From Betaproteobacteria bacterium (GTDB lineage: Bacteria; Pseudomonadota; Gammaproteobacteria; Burkholderiales; SG8-39), in the NCBI GenBank assembly GCA_005881575.1, contig VBCA01000013.1:1-64000 (forward strand): 64,000 nucleotides of DNA. Reading direction: 5' to 3'. The notes below the pieces were generated by a model. The model was not told the origin of the DNA. It did not search any database and saw nothing but the letters and a program-made list of their open reading frames with translations. The translations under genes and the position numbers were made by a program. Below, piece by piece: positions 41,210 through 51,459 of the stretch (its first letter is position 1; each line of letters starts with the position of its first letter).

Positions 41210-44200
41210 TCAGGCTGCAGCCCGCCGCTCCTTGAGAAACCCGGAGATTTTCTCGATGAGATCGTCTTCCCGGTAGGGCTTGCCGAGGAAGTGGCTGACG
41301 CCGATCTCTTTCGCGTAGCTCTGGTGCTTGTCGGCAGTGCGCGAGGTGATCATGATGATCGGCACCCGGGCGAGGCGCTTGTCGGCCCTCACGTTCCGCG
41401 TGAGGTCGAACCCGTCCATGCGCGGCATCTCGATATCGACCAGCATCACGTCGGGGACGATCTCCAGCAGCTTTTCCATCGCTTCGACGCCGTCGCGCGC
41501 CGTCACCACGAGATAGCCATGGCGCTCGAGCAGCCTTCCGGTGACTTTGCGCACGGTGAGCGAATCGTCGACCACCATGATCGTGGGCTGCGTAGCCGCG
41601 GCTTGCGGCTTGGGCGCTTCATAAACGATCGCCGGGCGAGCAACCACTTCCCTCAGCGCGAGCAGCACCGGATTCAGGATGAGCACGATCTCGCCCGTGC
41701 CGAGCACCGTGGCGCCTGTGATGCCCGCGACCCGCTGCAGCTGCGGACCGATCGACTTCACGACGATTTCCTGGTTGCTGCCGACCATTTCATCCACGTG
41801 CAGCGCGATGGCGTTGGTGCCACTGCGCAGGTACAGCGTCGGGGAGAAGCGTTTCTGTTCCGCGATCGCGTCGGAAATCCCGAGGAGGTGCGGGAGATAA
41901 TGGAACGGGTAGCGCCGATCCTGCCATTCGGTCTGGCGCGATGCGTACGCGGAGACCAGTTGCTCCTGTCTCAATTGCAGCACCTGCTCGACCATCACGG
42001 AGGGAATCGCGTAGATCTTGGCGCCCGCGCGCACGAGCACCGTCTGGGTCACCGCAAGGGTCAGCGGCAGGTAGATGGTGAAGCGCGTGCCCTGTCCCCG
42101 CGTGAAGCGCATCTCCACCCGTCCGCCAAGCGCGGCGACCTCGCTGCGCACCACGTCCATACCGACGCCGCGCCCGGCCACCTGCGAGACCTCGGTGGCG
42201 GTGGAGAATCCCGCGTGGAAAATGAAATCGGCGATCTCCGCCTCCGAGAGCGTCGCACTGGGCTCAATGAGGCCCTTTTCGATCGCTTTCTCGCGGATCC
42301 GGTCGATCGGGAGGCCGCCGCCATCATCGGACAGCGAGAGCTGCACTTCGTTACCCTCCTGTTTCAGGTCGAGGCGAATTTCGCCGATTTCCGGCTTGCC
42401 CGCGGCCCGGCGTTTGTCCGGCGCCTCGATGCCGTGGGTGACGGCGTTGCGCAGCAGGTGCTCGAACGGCCCGGTGATGCGCTCGAGCACCGAGCGGTCG
42501 AGCTCGACTTGGGTGCCTTTGATATCCAGACTGGCGCGCTTTCCGACTTCCTTCGAGGTCTGGCGCACGATGCGGTAGAGGCGTTCCTGCAGGCTGCCGA
42601 ACGGCACCATGCGCACGCGCATCAGGTCCTGCTGCAGGTCACGGTTGAGCCGCGCCTGCGCAAGCAGCGCCTTTTCGGTCTCGTCCACGGCGTTGGCGAG
42701 GTTTCCGTGCACGGTCGACACGTCACTCACGCTTTCCGCCATTAGCCGCGTCACTTCCTGGAAGCGGGTGAAGCGATCGAATTCGAGCGGGTCGAATTCA
42801 CGCATGGATTCTTTGGCGAGCTCCTGGCGCGATTGCATCTGCGACTCCGCCTGGATTTCGATCTCGCGCAGCTGCGCGCGCAGCCGCGCGACGTTGTCGG
42901 TGAGTTCCTGCATGGCCGCCTTGAGCGCGCGCATTTCGCCCTCGATCCGGCTGCGCGCGATGGCGACTTCTCCCGCCTCGTTGACCAGCCGGTCGACGAT
43001 GTCCGCGCGTACCCGCAACAGCGCCTTGGGCTGTAGCTCGCGCTCGGCAATTGGTACCGCCTTCGCCGCCGCGGCCGGGCCCTGGGGCGCTGGCTCGGGC
43101 GCCGCCTCGGTTGCCTCGACGGCGACGGCCGCCGGCTTCGAAGCCACGGCCATGGCGGAGAGGTCTTCTTCCGACACACGGGGCTTCTGCAGCTGCTCGA
43201 ACAGGATACCCATGCGGTCCCACGACGTCTCCAACTCCTCAAACAGGGCCGCCGGCAGCACCTTGACCGACATGGCGTTCTCGACGCGCGTCTCCATGTG
43301 GTGCGTCAGCTCGCCCAGCGCCATCGCTCCCGCCATGCGCGCGCTCCCCTTCAGGGTATGCAGCACGCGTTGCAGGGCTTGGCCGAGCGCTGGATTGTCT
43401 CGATTGTCGCGCCAGTCGCGCATCGCCGAGCCTACCGCGGGAACCAGCTCCTGGGCTTCGTCGAGGAAGATCTGCAGGAGCTCAGGATCGATGTCGTCGT
43501 CGAGCCGCCGCTGGCGGCGATCGAGCGTAATGTCTAGATCGAGGTCGTCGAGAGAACTGTCGCCTGCCTCGGCTTGCGCGAGCTCTTCGGTCGCACCGGC
43601 CTCCGTTTCGCGGGACGGCGGGGAAAGAGGAGCCAGTTCCTTTTCCTCGGGCGGCGTCGATTCCTGAGAGACACCCGCCTGCTCCCCGATGCGCTCCAGC
43701 CGAGCGACCAGCTCCGGGACGGCTCGCGGCACGCGCAATTGGACCACGCCCGTAACCATCGCCTCGATCGTGTCGATCGCCTCTCCGACCAGCGACTGCT
43801 CGTCCTCGGAAAGCTCGCTGGTCGCGAGTTTTTGCAGCGCCTTCTCTAGCGCGTAGCCAAGATCCGAGAGGGCCGAGATTTTCACGGTCCCCGAAGTGCC
43901 CGCGAGCGTGTGTACCGCGCGCAGTAAGGCGTCGCTGACCACGCCGTGCTGGCTCAGGGTCTCGTGCTCCTCCCTGATCGCGATCACGTGCGCGCGCGCC
44001 TCCCCGCTGAAAATGGCGAAGAGCGTCGTCGAGACCCGGTGTTCGCCGAGTTGGACGAACTCCTCGGGTGCCGCCCGCGCGACCGGGATGCGAGCTGACG
44101 TCGCGGGCGCGAACTCGGCTTTTGCAGAAGCGGCAGGTTCGGCGGCCGGGGCCGGGGCTGCTCTCGGCGCCTCGAGAGGTGCCTGCTCCGTCGCTTCGCC

Positions 44201-46585
44201 GCGACGCACGCGTTCCGCGGCCGCGACCAGCGAGCGCTCATCGCCAGAGACTCCGCCCGTCTTGAGGCGCTTGACGTTGTCGGAAAAATAGTCGTGAGCG
44301 AGCCCGATCAGCTGCAGCAGTGCGGGCGTTGCGGCACGTTCCTCCTGCACCCACGCGTTCATGGTCTGCTCAACGGCCCAGGCGGCTTCCCCGAGGCGCA
44401 TGAGGCCCACCATGCGCCCGCTGCCTTTCAAGGTGTGGAAACCGCGGCGGATCGTCGTGAGCGCTTCTTTGTTGGCGTGCTGTTCGCGCAACGTATCGAG
44501 CTGCTCCCGAATCGTTGCGAGCACCTCGTCGGACTCCTCCAGATAGACCCCCAGGAGCTCGGCGTCGATCGCCTCGGCGCTCGCGTCGATGAGCTTGGCA
44601 GCCTCAGGAGATGGTGAGGGTGCCGCCGCCGTGATTTTGTCGATGGCTTCCTTGAGGTAAGGCGTAAGCGGCATGGTGCTCGCCTTGTCGAGCGCCTTGA
44701 GCGCCTTCCCTGCGGAATCTTCCAGCTTCTGGTCGGCGATGAGTCCTGCGTCTTTCTGGAGCGCGGCGAGGTTTTTCTTCAGTTCGGCCCGAATGGCTCC
44801 GTCATGGGGTTTGGTCTTCCATTCCTCGTACAGACTCGCCGTCTCGCGCTGCTGCTCGGCGACCTGCGCCTCGACGGTGGTGACCGGCTGGGCGGCGTCG
44901 GCTTCCTCTTTTCTTGCCGCCGCTAGCGGCTGCATCGCGGCTTCAAAGTCGACCTTGCCGTGGGCCAGGCTCTCGATGTAAAAACCAAGGCCCGAGAGAA
45001 TCTGGGCGATGCGCTCGAAATCCTGCGAGTTCGCGCTGTGGGTTGCGCCGGAAAACCGGCGGATATCCTCCGCGGCCGCAGCCAGGGATTCTTGCGCACG
45101 CTGCTCGCCCAGCATCTCCAGCGCCCCGAGCAGCTGGTGTACGGGCTTCTCGAGCGACACGAGCTCGTCGCGTTTCGCCGGATCACGGAAGAAGGTGTCC
45201 AGAACCTGCTCGATGGTGCGTAGGTTGGCACGCATTTCCGAGACAACCTGGTTCATGAGGAGCCGTTCCTGTGCCTTGCGCGACATCTCGTCTAGCAAGG
45301 GGATCTCCGGTGCGCTGCGTCGGAGCTTGCCGAGCATGCAATCCTCGAGGCGCGAGCGCAGGAGTTGCGCCTGCTGGGCAAACTCGCCGGAGAGATGCGC
45401 GAGACCGGCAAGCGCATTTTCGAGCAGCAGGAGTGCCGTTGCGACTTCGAGCGCGACCGCCTCGCTCATGTTTTCGCGGTTCGAGGTGAGCCACGCGGAG
45501 ACCTCGGCGACTTTCCCAGCCAGCGCGGTGAGATCTGCGTTGCCCAGTTGCTCGGCGTCGTCCTTGAGCGCGGCTGCGCTGTCGCAGAATGCGTGCAGCG
45601 ACGGAGGATTGCCTGATGCGAACTTGTTCCAGGCGTCCTTCGCATGGGTGAGGTGCTCGCGTGCCGACTTCAGCGCCGGATTCTCCTCGATCGTGTCGCC
45701 GTCGCTCTCGGGCGCCGGGATGGTCTGGCCCAGATGGTAGACTTCCTGCACTTCGCGCACGCGCGCGGTCGACGGTTTGGCGCGAGCCACGTAATAGAGG
45801 ACCTCGCGCATCAACCGCTCGGCGACGCTTGGCGTGCCTTCGAGCAGCCGCTTGATCTGTTGCTCGATGCGGTTGCACAACTGTTTCGCGTCAACATCCT
45901 GGGCCAGCGCGTTGTGCGCGAGAGCATCGAACAAGGCAAGCGACACCCACCAGAAGGCGCGCTGCGAGGTTGGGCCCTGCGCCGCTTCGATCGCTTCGAT
46001 GGCGGCGCGCATGTCCTCGGCTCCGCTCGCGTCGTTCTTGAGCCACTTGAGGAGTCCACGCTGGTAGCGGCTGCGCTGCTCGCGCAGGTACTTGTCCGAA
46101 TCGCCCGCCTTCGATGCGCCCGCAACCTTGTCGCGCTTGGGCGGGCGGAAAGTGAGATTCGGATAATAGAGATCGGTCGGATCGGCGCGCCCGCCCCGCG
46201 CTGTAACGACGTCGCGGTACAGCGCATAGAGCCTCAAGGGCTGATTGGGGTTGCCCGCCATGAGCTGGTCGAGGTAGGTGCGGATTCCGTTAAGAGCACG
46301 CTCGACCAGCCGGAAGATCTCGCTCTTCCTTAGGGAAGCTTCCTTTTCGATGCCGGCGAGCAGGCCTTCAAGCTCCTCGGACACGCGAGTGACGCCTTCC
46401 AGACCGACGATCGAGAGCGCGCCGTGTGCCTGGTGCAGGTGCGATTGGCTCGACTTCAGCTGTGCGGCGTCAGCGCTGTTCGTCGCGAACGCGCGCAGCG
46501 CCTCCTGGGAGCGCTGGATAGCGTGGTCGATCTCGCCCTTGACCCAGGAAAGTGGCCCGACGTCGAAATCGGCGCGTGCAGTCAT
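41210..46585 (-). CDS. pilL: Pil-Chp hybrid chemosensory histidine kinase
   Basis: A 1791-residue CheA-type kinase of type IV pilus chemotaxis (PilL/ChpA). Several Hpt modules can be seen, with likely phospho-His in LHQAHGAL (H51), FHTLKGSGRM (H717), VHTLAGTSG (H892) and LHTLKGSARM (H1076). A VHQLLGALEML stretch (~490) may be another degenerate one. A P3-like coiled-coil dimer region (~1160-1330), HATPase with LLRNAVTHGIEAP (~1380), GVGMDVVR and GQGTRFTI boxes, a CheW-like domain (~1515-1640) and a C-terminal receiver with phospho-Asp D1717 (VDIEMPRMDG) follow. The modules transfer phosphate to PilG/PilH. It is the last gene of the operon. Confidence 0.95.
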   Translation of the reverse strand: MTARADFDVGPLSWVKGEIDHAIQRSQEALRAFATNSADAAQLKSSQSHLHQAHGALSIVGLEGVTRVSEELEGLLAGIEKEASLRKSEIFRLVERALNGIRTYLDQLMAGNPNQPLRLYALYRDVVTARGGRADPTDLYYPNLTFRPPKRDKVAGASKAGDSDKYLREQRSRYQRGLLKWLKNDASGAEDMRAAIEAIEAAQGPTSQRAFWWVSLALFDALAHNALAQDVDAKQLCNRIEQQIKRLLEGTPSVAERLMREVLYYVARAKPSTARVREVQEVYHLGQTIPAPESDGDTIEENPALKSAREHLTHAKDAWNKFASGNPPSLHAFCDSAAALKDDAEQLGNADLTALAGKVAEVSAWLTSNRENMSEAVALEVATALLLLENALAGLAHLSGEFAQQAQLLRSRLEDCMLGKLRRSAPEIPLLDEMSRKAQERLLMNQVVSEMRANLRTIEQVLDTFFRDPAKRDELVSLEKPVHQLLGALEMLGEQRAQESLAAAAEDIRRFSGATHSANSQDFERIAQILSGLGFYIESLAHGKVDFEAAMQPLAAARKEEADAAQPVTTVEAQVAEQQRETASLYEEWKTKPHDGAIRAELKKNLAALQKDAGLIADQKLEDSAGKALKALDKASTMPLTPYLKEAIDKITAAAPSPSPEAAKLIDASAEAIDAELLGVYLEESDEVLATIREQLDTLREQHANKEALTTIRRGFHTLKGSGRMVGLMRLGEAAWAVEQTMNAWVQEERAATPALLQLIGLAHDYFSDNVKRLKTGGVSGDERSLVAAAERVRRGEATEQAPLEAPRAAPAPAAEPAASAKAEFAPATSARIPVARAAPEEFVQLGEHRVSTTLFAIFSGEARAHVIAIREEHETLSQHGVVSDALLRAVHTLAGTSGTVKISALSDLGYALEKALQKLATSELSEDEQSLVGEAIDTIEAMVTGVVQLRVPRAVPELVARLERIGEQAGVSQESTPPEEKELAPLSPPSRETEAGATEELAQAEAGDSSLDDLDLDITLDRRQRRLDDDIDPELLQIFLDEAQELVPAVGSAMRDWRDNRDNPALGQALQRVLHTLKGSARMAGAMALGELTHHMETRVENAMSVKVLPAALFEELETSWDRMGILFEQLQKPRVSEEDLSAMAVASKPAAVAVEATEAAPEPAPQGPAAAAKAVPIAERELQPKALLRVRADIVDRLVNEAGEVAIARSRIEGEMRALKAAMQELTDNVARLRAQLREIEIQAESQMQSRQELAKESMREFDPLEFDRFTRFQEVTRLMAESVSDVSTVHGNLANAVDETEKALLAQARLNRDLQQDLMRVRMVPFGSLQERLYRIVRQTSKEVGKRASLDIKGTQVELDRSVLERITGPFEHLLRNAVTHGIEAPDKRRAAGKPEIGEIRLDLKQEGNEVQLSLSDDGGGLPIDRIREKAIEKGLIEPSATLSEAEIADFIFHAGFSTATEVSQVAGRGVGMDVVRSEVAALGGRVEMRFTRGQGTRFTIYLPLTLAVTQTVLVRAGAKIYAIPSVMVEQVLQLRQEQLVSAYASRQTEWQDRRYPFHYLPHLLGISDAIAEQKRFSPTLYLRSGTNAIALHVDEMVGSNQEIVVKSIGPQLQRVAGITGATVLGTGEIVLILNPVLLALREVVARPAIVYEAPKPQAAATQPTIMVVDDSLTVRKVTGRLLERHGYLVVTARDGVEAMEKLLEIVPDVMLVDIEMPRMDGFDLTRNVRADKRLARVPIIMITSRTADKHQSYAKEIGVSHFLGKPYREDDLIEKISGFLKERRAAA

Positions 46586-46609
46586 TGCTCCCGACCTGGC
46601 TCTCCCGCC

Positions 46610-48799
46610 TCAACCTATCTTGAAGCCCGACACCGAACCTTTCAGCTCCTTGGCGAGCTCGGCAAGCTGGCCGATCGACACTGCGGTGCGCTTGGTGCCC
46701 TCGGTGGTCTGCTGGGTGATGCTCAGAATGTCCTGCATGCTGGTCGCCACCGTATTTGCGGATCTCGCTTGCTGTTCGGTGGTCATCGTGATGCCCTCAA
46801 TCAGCTGGGCGAGCTGCTGCGACACCGATCCGATCTCCGAGAGCGCCTGGCCCGCGGCGTCCGAGAGCTTCGCACCTTCGACCACGCCCTGCGTGCTCTT
46901 CTCCATGGCGGACACCGCGTCCTGCGTGTCTGTCTGAATGGTCTTGACGATCGCACCGATCTGCTTGGTTGCCTCGGCTGAGCGCTCCGCAAGTCGCTGC
47001 ACTTCTTCGGCCACCACCGTGAAACCGCGTCCGGCTTCACCCGCTGAAGCCGCCTGGATCGCGGCGTTCAGCGCGAGAACGTTCGTCTGCTCGGTAATGT
47101 CCGAGATCAGCTCCACGATCTCGCCGATCTCCTGAGAGGATTCGCCCAGTCGCTTGATGCGCTTGGAGGTCTCCTGGATCTGCTCGCGGATCTCGTTCAT
47201 GCCCGAGATCGAGTTCTGCACCGCCTGCGTGCCTTTCTGCGCGGCGGCGAGCGATTGACGCGCCACGCTGGCCGACTGCGAAGCACTCTCCGACATCGCG
47301 TTCATGGCCTTTGCCATGCTGAGAACGGAAGCACTCGTCTGGCGGATCTCGACGGACTGTTTTTCTGCGGCGGCGAGCAGCTGCGCCGAGGTCTGCTGCG
47401 CGGACTCCGTCGCGCTCGTCACCTGAGCGGCAGCCGCGTTGATCCGGGTGATGAGGGTTCTCAGCTCGTCGATGGTGAAGTTTACCGAGTCGGCAATGGC
47501 GCCGGTAATCTCCTCGGTCACCGTCGCCTTCACGGTGAGGTCGCCTTCCGCGAGGTTGCCCATCTCGTTCATCAGCCGCAGAATCGCGTCCTGGTTCGAC
47601 TGGTTGGTTCGCTCGGTCTCCGCGCGTTGGCGCTCGGCCTCTTCGGCGCGCCGGCGCGTGTCGCCCAAGTACACCAGGACGATCAGCGAGATCACGGCGA
47701 TGGCCGCGAGAATCAGGAACCCGAGCACGATGAAGTTGGTCGTGCGCTCGCCAAGTTCCTGCTCATACGCGTCAGCCAGTTTTTGCGACGCTGCAAGCAG
47801 CGGCTCGGAATCGTCCACGACCTTGCGGCCGGCCTGCTTTGCATTCACCAGCGACTGCAGATTTCCGAGAATCGAGGCCACCGCCCCCTGGAATTCCTGG
47901 TAGGCTTTGTCGAGTTCCGCAAGCTTTGCCTGCTGCTCCGGGTCCTTCGCTGCGGTGACGCGAAGCACGTCACTGCCCTTCAACAAGCCCTGCAGCAACT
48001 CGCGGAAGGTGGTGGTGTCCTTGCCCATCAGAAACGCCACCTCCGGGTCGATCACGTCGGCACCGAGCATGGCATTCGCGTTCCGCGCGAGGCGCTGCGT
48101 CAGCATCACCAGCTGCCCTGAAAGGGAGACCTCGCGCGCGGGCGCCTGCGACTGCAACTTGAGCGCCTGAACCTGCTCGGCAAGATCGAGCAGCAGCGGA
48201 TTGTTGGTGTTGATCAGGCGTACCGCCGTCGCGAGTCCGATGAGGTTCTTGCTTTGCGCGAGCACGAGCTGCGCGCTGCGGTCGGTCTTTTCCCACTCCT
48301 TGGTCAACGCATCAAGCTGCGGTTTAACCGCGTCCGATGTCGCCGGCAGGGATACGTCACTCGCCTGCCCACCCTGCGTGAGCAGCTTCAGCGCCGCGAT
48401 GAATTCATCGCGCGACTGCTGCAACTGCTTGAACGCCTCGGGGCTGCCGATGAGCCCCGTTTGCGCTGCCTTGGCGATGCGCTGGGACAGCATGCGCATC
48501 TGCGCGGCAGTGGAAACATAGACTGTGCCGTAAGTCGCTTCGCGGTTGTCCTTGAACACGATGAATGCGGCCGCGACGAAGAGCACCGCAAATATCGCGC
48601 CGAGAATCGTGTACTGCCGGCCGACGCGGACCGTTCCGAGACCGGCCACCCGCTGTTTCGGCCCTTCGATGACGGTCCTCGGGCCGGGCGCGGGTCTGGC
48701 AACCGGCCTGGGCACGGCCCGAGGGATTGCTCTCGGGGCCTGAGTAGTGGGTGTCGCACCCTTGGTTCCCGCCTTGGCTGGAAATCTTAGAAATGCCAT
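46610..48799 (-). CDS. pilJ: Type IV pilus methyl-accepting chemoreceptor
   Basis: A 729-residue chemoreceptor. ATG 48799 follows a GGAGGGTCC-like site; the longer frame upstream was rejected. A ~55-residue Pro/Ala/Arg-rich cytoplasmic N-terminus is unusual in length. TM1 (~62-84) and TM2 (~355-380, [19 protein letters not shown]) enclose a periplasmic region with two PilJ-type helical modules ([13 protein letters not shown] ~100 and [15 protein letters not shown] ~232). HAMP and a long signalling coil follow, with [19 protein letters not shown] (~605) and the [18 protein letters not shown] hairpin tip, here [11 protein letters not shown]. It transmits to PilL through PilI. Confidence 0.94.
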   Translation of the reverse strand: MAFLRFPAKAGTKGATPTTQAPRAIPRAVPRPVARPAPGPRTVIEGPKQRVAGLGTVRVGRQYTILGAIFAVLFVAAAFIVFKDNREATYGTVYVSTAAQMRMLSQRIAKAAQTGLIGSPEAFKQLQQSRDEFIAALKLLTQGGQASDVSLPATSDAVKPQLDALTKEWEKTDRSAQLVLAQSKNLIGLATAVRLINTNNPLLLDLAEQVQALKLQSQAPAREVSLSGQLVMLTQRLARNANAMLGADVIDPEVAFLMGKDTTTFRELLQGLLKGSDVLRVTAAKDPEQQAKLAELDKAYQEFQGAVASILGNLQSLVNAKQAGRKVVDDSEPLLAASQKLADAYEQELGERTTNFIVLGFLILAAIAVISLIVLVYLGDTRRRAEEAERQRAETERTNQSNQDAILRLMNEMGNLAEGDLTVKATVTEEITGAIADSVNFTIDELRTLITRINAAAAQVTSATESAQQTSAQLLAAAEKQSVEIRQTSASVLSMAKAMNAMSESASQSASVARQSLAAAQKGTQAVQNSISGMNEIREQIQETSKRIKRLGESSQEIGEIVELISDITEQTNVLALNAAIQAASAGEAGRGFTVVAEEVQRLAERSAEATKQIGAIVKTIQTDTQDAVSAMEKSTQGVVEGAKLSDAAGQALSEIGSVSQQLAQLIEGITMTTEQQARSANTVATSMQDILSITQQTTEGTKRTAVSIGQLAELAKELKGSVSGFKIG

Positions 48800-48830
48800 T
48801 GGACCCTCCTGTGTTCGGTTACCGGGGGCG

Positions 48831-49340
48831 CTAGGCGCCCACCTGAAGAAAATCGTCGTGCGCCACGAGCGCGCCCATGTCCAACTCCTGCCAGAGGCGG
48901 CCATCCTCGTCGCGGTAGGCCGCCCCCACCCAGGACTTCTCGGTCGCCTTCTCCGCCGGCTGCATGGCCTGCACGTTTTTCAACCCGAGCATGCGGGTGA
49001 TCAGCAGCCCACTGAACGAATGGAAGCGTTCGGCGATCAGCAGCAAGCGGCAATCAGGCGTACGCACCGTGTGCTCCCCGCCCATGAAGGCGGCGAAATC
49101 CACGATGCTCGCGAGCACCCCGCGGATGTTCGCCAGCCCCAAGTACCAGTCCTTGGTGAGCGGAACGCTGGAAAACTCGGGTAGCGGCAGCATCTCCCCG
49201 GCATCGTCCAGCTTGAGCAGCCAGTTGCCGCCACCGGCTAGCACCCCCAACCGCGAGGTGGGTTCGGCTTCGGTCTGGGCCTCCCGCAACCTCTGGGCGA
49301 GTCCCTGCTGGAATTCACGCAAGCTGATCTGTTTTGCCAC
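48831..49340 (-). CDS. pilI: CheW-like adaptor of the Pil-Chp system
   Basis: A 169-residue CheW-type coupling protein that links PilJ to PilL. The N-terminal helix [18 protein letters not shown] is typical of PilI. The SH3-like subdomains show [24 protein letters not shown] (core [10 protein letters not shown] ~66), a conserved motif for binding receptor and kinase. ATG 49340 sits 10 nt after the pilH stop. It lies between pilH and pilJ, matching the standard operon order. Confidence 0.92.
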   Translation of the reverse strand: MAKQISLREFQQGLAQRLREAQTEAEPTSRLGVLAGGGNWLLKLDDAGEMLPLPEFSSVPLTKDWYLGLANIRGVLASIVDFAAFMGGEHTVRTPDCRLLLIAERFHSFSGLLITRMLGLKNVQAMQPAEKATEKSWVGAAYRDEDGRLWQELDMGALVAHDDFLQVGA

Positions 49341-49350
49341 GACCTCTCCC

Positions 49351-49716
49351 CTATTTGATCGCCGCGACCTTCGCGAGCAACTCCTTGGCGTCGATCGGTT
49401 TCATCAGGTAATCCTTGGCGCCCTGGCGCATCCCCCAGACGCGATCGGTTTCCTGGTTTTTGCTGGTGACGACGATCACGGGGATGTGCTTGGTCGCCTC
49501 GTCGCGCGTGATGGCACGCGTCGCCTGGAAGCCATTGGTACCCGGCATGACCACGTCCATCAGGATGAGATCGGGCCTTTCCGACTTCGACTTGGTGATT
49601 GCCTCGTCGCCGTTCTCCGCCGTCACGACCTGGTACCCCTGTTTGGACAGGGTCTCCATGAAAAATTGCCGGTCGGTCGGCGAATCATCCACGATCAAGA
49701 TCTTCTTTATGGCCAT
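49351..49716 (-). CDS. pilH: Response regulator of twitching motility
   Basis: A 121-residue stand-alone CheY-like receiver: IKKILIVDDSPTDRQFF (acid pair ~9-10), phospho-Asp in LILMDVVMPGTNGFQATRAI (D52), conserved Thr/Ser in VIVVTSKNQ, and Lys in GAKDYLMKPID (~103). In Pseudomonas PilH acts as a phosphate sink or retraction regulator opposed to PilG. Upstream, ATG 49716 has an AGGAGAT RBS on the minus strand. Confidence 0.94.
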   Translation of the reverse strand: MAIKKILIVDDSPTDRQFFMETLSKQGYQVVTAENGDEAITKSKSERPDLILMDVVMPGTNGFQATRAITRDEATKHIPVIVVTSKNQETDRVWGMRQGAKDYLMKPIDAKELLAKVAAIK

Positions 49717-49726
49717 GGCGATCTCC

Positions 49727-50122
49727 TCAGGTGCGAACGGGCGCGTGCGCCCCTACGGTTTTCAAAAGACTATCCTTCGTGAAGGGCTTGGTCAGATATT
49801 CGTCCGAGCCCACCATTCGGCCACGCGCCCGATCAAACAGGCCGTCCTTGGAAGACAACATGATCACGGGTGTGTTGGCGAAGTGCGTGTTTTTCTTGAT
49901 CAACGCGCAGGTCTGATACCCGTCCAGGCGAGGCATCATGATGTCGACGAAGATGATGTCGGGCTGGTGGTCGGTGATCTTGGCGAGCGCGTCGAAACCG
50001 TCTTCGGCGAGGATCACCTTGCAACCGGCTTGAACCAGGAAGATCTCCGCGCTGCGGCGAATAGTGTTTGAATCGTCGATCACCATCACTTTGACGCCGG
50101 CAAGATTCGCGGCTTCGCTCAC
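49727..50122 (-). CDS. pilG: Response regulator of pilus extension
   Basis: A 131-residue CheY-like receiver. GTG 50122 is selected because PilG proteins are ~130 residues and an AAAGG site lies upstream; the open frame runs to 50203 without homology. Motifs: VKVMVIDDSNTIRRSAE (acid pair), FVDIMMPRLDGYQTCALI (phospho-Asp), PVIMLSSKDGLFDRARG and SDEYLTKPFTKDSLL. SNTIRRSAEIFL is a PilG signature distinguishing it from PilH. It is the first gene of pilGHIJL. Confidence 0.94.
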   Translation of the reverse strand: MSEAANLAGVKVMVIDDSNTIRRSAEIFLVQAGCKVILAEDGFDALAKITDHQPDIIFVDIMMPRLDGYQTCALIKKNTHFANTPVIMLSSKDGLFDRARGRMVGSDEYLTKPFTKDSLLKTVGAHAPVRT

Positions 50123-50219
50123 GACCTTTATCCCCGCAAATGTCCTGTGTTTCCTGGATTCCGACAGTTTCGTCGGCCCTATTGAGCGGTGCCCTGACTG
50201 CACCCGTACAGCTTTTTAC

Positions 50220-50247
50220 ACTATACAACCAAATCCAGTCAAAACAA
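50220..50247 (-). promoter_or_regulatory. Candidate sigma-70 promoter for the pilGHIJL operon
   Basis: On the minus strand TTGTTT (50247-50242), 16-nt spacer, TATAGT (50225-50220), in an AT-rich patch in an otherwise GC-rich window. The leader to GTG 50122 would be about 90 nt. Confidence 0.45.
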
Positions 50248-50349
50248 AGCCTTGTGCGGCGTATTTCAGAAGCGCTATCAGGATCGCCAACCCGCGCTGT
50301 CGCAACTCACGGGATGCTCCAGCAGGTGTAGCACGGGCCGTGCCCGAAC

Positions 50350-50532
50350 TCAAAGCTCGATCATCTCAAAGTCCTCCTTCCGCGCGCCGCATTCGGGACA
50401 AGTCCAGTTCATCGGGACATCCTCCCAACGAGTCCCGGGCGGGACTCCTTCCTCGGGGAGGCCCTCCTCTTCGTCATAGACGAAGCCGCAGATCAGGCAC
50501 ATCCAGGTTTTGAAATCTTGCTTTTCCGTCAT
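50350..50532 (-). CDS. Rubredoxin
   Basis: A 60-residue iron protein for electron transfer. The two Cys pairs are MCLICGFVYDE (CxxCG, ~12-15) and TCPECGARKEDFE (~45-48), which bind one Fe. The linker GLPEEGVPPGTRWEDVPMNW holds the conserved Pro-Gly-Thr and Trp residues. It is a standard single-domain type. It lies upstream of pilG on the same strand with a promoter in between, and is divergent from thiD by 87 bp. Confidence 0.96.
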   Translation of the reverse strand: MTEKQDFKTWMCLICGFVYDEEEGLPEEGVPPGTRWEDVPMNWTCPECGARKEDFEMIEL

Positions 50533-50619
50533 CGGGTTGGGATGGGTTACAATGAATGGGCCGCATCATAACCTAAAGCGACGAGCCGCCTGCCGCCCTT
50601 CGCCGGTTCTTCGCTGCCT

Positions 50620-51459
50620 ATGTCCTCCGCGACCCTTCCCCCTATCGTGCTTGCGTTTTCCGCTGCTGATCCGACCGGTGGCGCGGGAGTGCAAGCGGAT
50701 TTGCTCACGCTAGTCTCAATGGGTTGTCACGCGCTCTCTGTAATTACGGCGATCACTGTCCAAGACACGGCGGGCGTCGAGAACTTGCAGGCCATCGATC
50801 CGGAGTGGGTGGTGGACCAGGCGCGCCTCGTGCTCGAGGATATGCCGGTCTCCGCGTTCAAGGTCGGAATGGTCGGGAGCATCGAGAACATCGCGGCAAT
50901 TGCGGAGGTCGTGTCCGACTATCCCGACGTCCCGCTTGTCTTCGATCCGGTACTTGCCTCAGGGCGCGGCGACGAACTTGCGACCGAGGACATGATTTCG
51001 GCGATGTGCGAGCTGCTGCTGCCCCAGACCACCATTCTCACCCCCAACAGCCGCGAGGCTCGGCGCCTCGTTCAGGGCGATGGCGAGGACGACGATGAGC
51101 TTGCCCTTCCCGGAGCTGCGGAGAAACTGCTGGGTCTGGGCTGCGAGTATGTGCTCATCACCGGCACGCACGAAAACACACCGCAAGTCGTGAACACGCT
51201 CTACGGCCCGGAAGGCGTGGTGCGCTCGGACAGCTGGGAGAGGTTGCCGGGAAGTTATCACGGTTCAGGGTGCACGCTTGCCGCAGCGATCGCAGCGACG
51301 CTCGCCAACGGCCTCGAGCTGCCCGAAGCGGTGCGCGAAGCCCAAGAATACACTTGGCAAACGCTCAACGCGGGGTTTCGTCCGGGCATGGGTCAATACA
51401 TACCAGACCGATTCTTCTGGGCACGGGAAATGGATGAGCCGGGCACAGGCAAAGCCTGA
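50620..51459 (+). CDS. thiD: Hydroxymethylpyrimidine/phosphomethylpyrimidine kinase
   Basis: A 279-residue ribokinase-fold enzyme adding two phosphates to HMP in thiamine synthesis. N-terminal FSAADPTGGAGVQADLLT (~11-28) matches ThiD; FDPVLASGRGDEL (~108), LLPQTTILTPNSREARRL (~128) and the anion-hole motif SYHGSGCTLAAAIAATLA (~210). A TACAAT -10-like hexamer is at 50548-50553. It overlaps thiE by 26 nt, and both precede hemL. Confidence 0.96.
   Translation: MSSATLPPIVLAFSAADPTGGAGVQADLLTLVSMGCHALSVITAITVQDTAGVENLQAIDPEWVVDQARLVLEDMPVSAFKVGMVGSIENIAAIAEVVSDYPDVPLVFDPVLASGRGDELATEDMISAMCELLLPQTTILTPNSREARRLVQGDGEDDDELALPGAAEKLLGLGCEYVLITGTHENTPQVVNTLYGPEGVVRSDSWERLPGSYHGSGCTLAAAIAATLANGLELPEAVREAQEYTWQTLNAGFRPGMGQYIPDRFFWAREMDEPGTGKA

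Noticed and set aside
41291-42745. 484-residue open frame antisense to pilL
   Set aside because: Antisense to the HATPase/CheW/receiver region; no independent evidence.
50533-50619. Possible TPP riboswitch before thiD
   Set aside because: The divergent gap is only 87 bp, and no TPP-aptamer motifs (CUGAGA-type) were seen.
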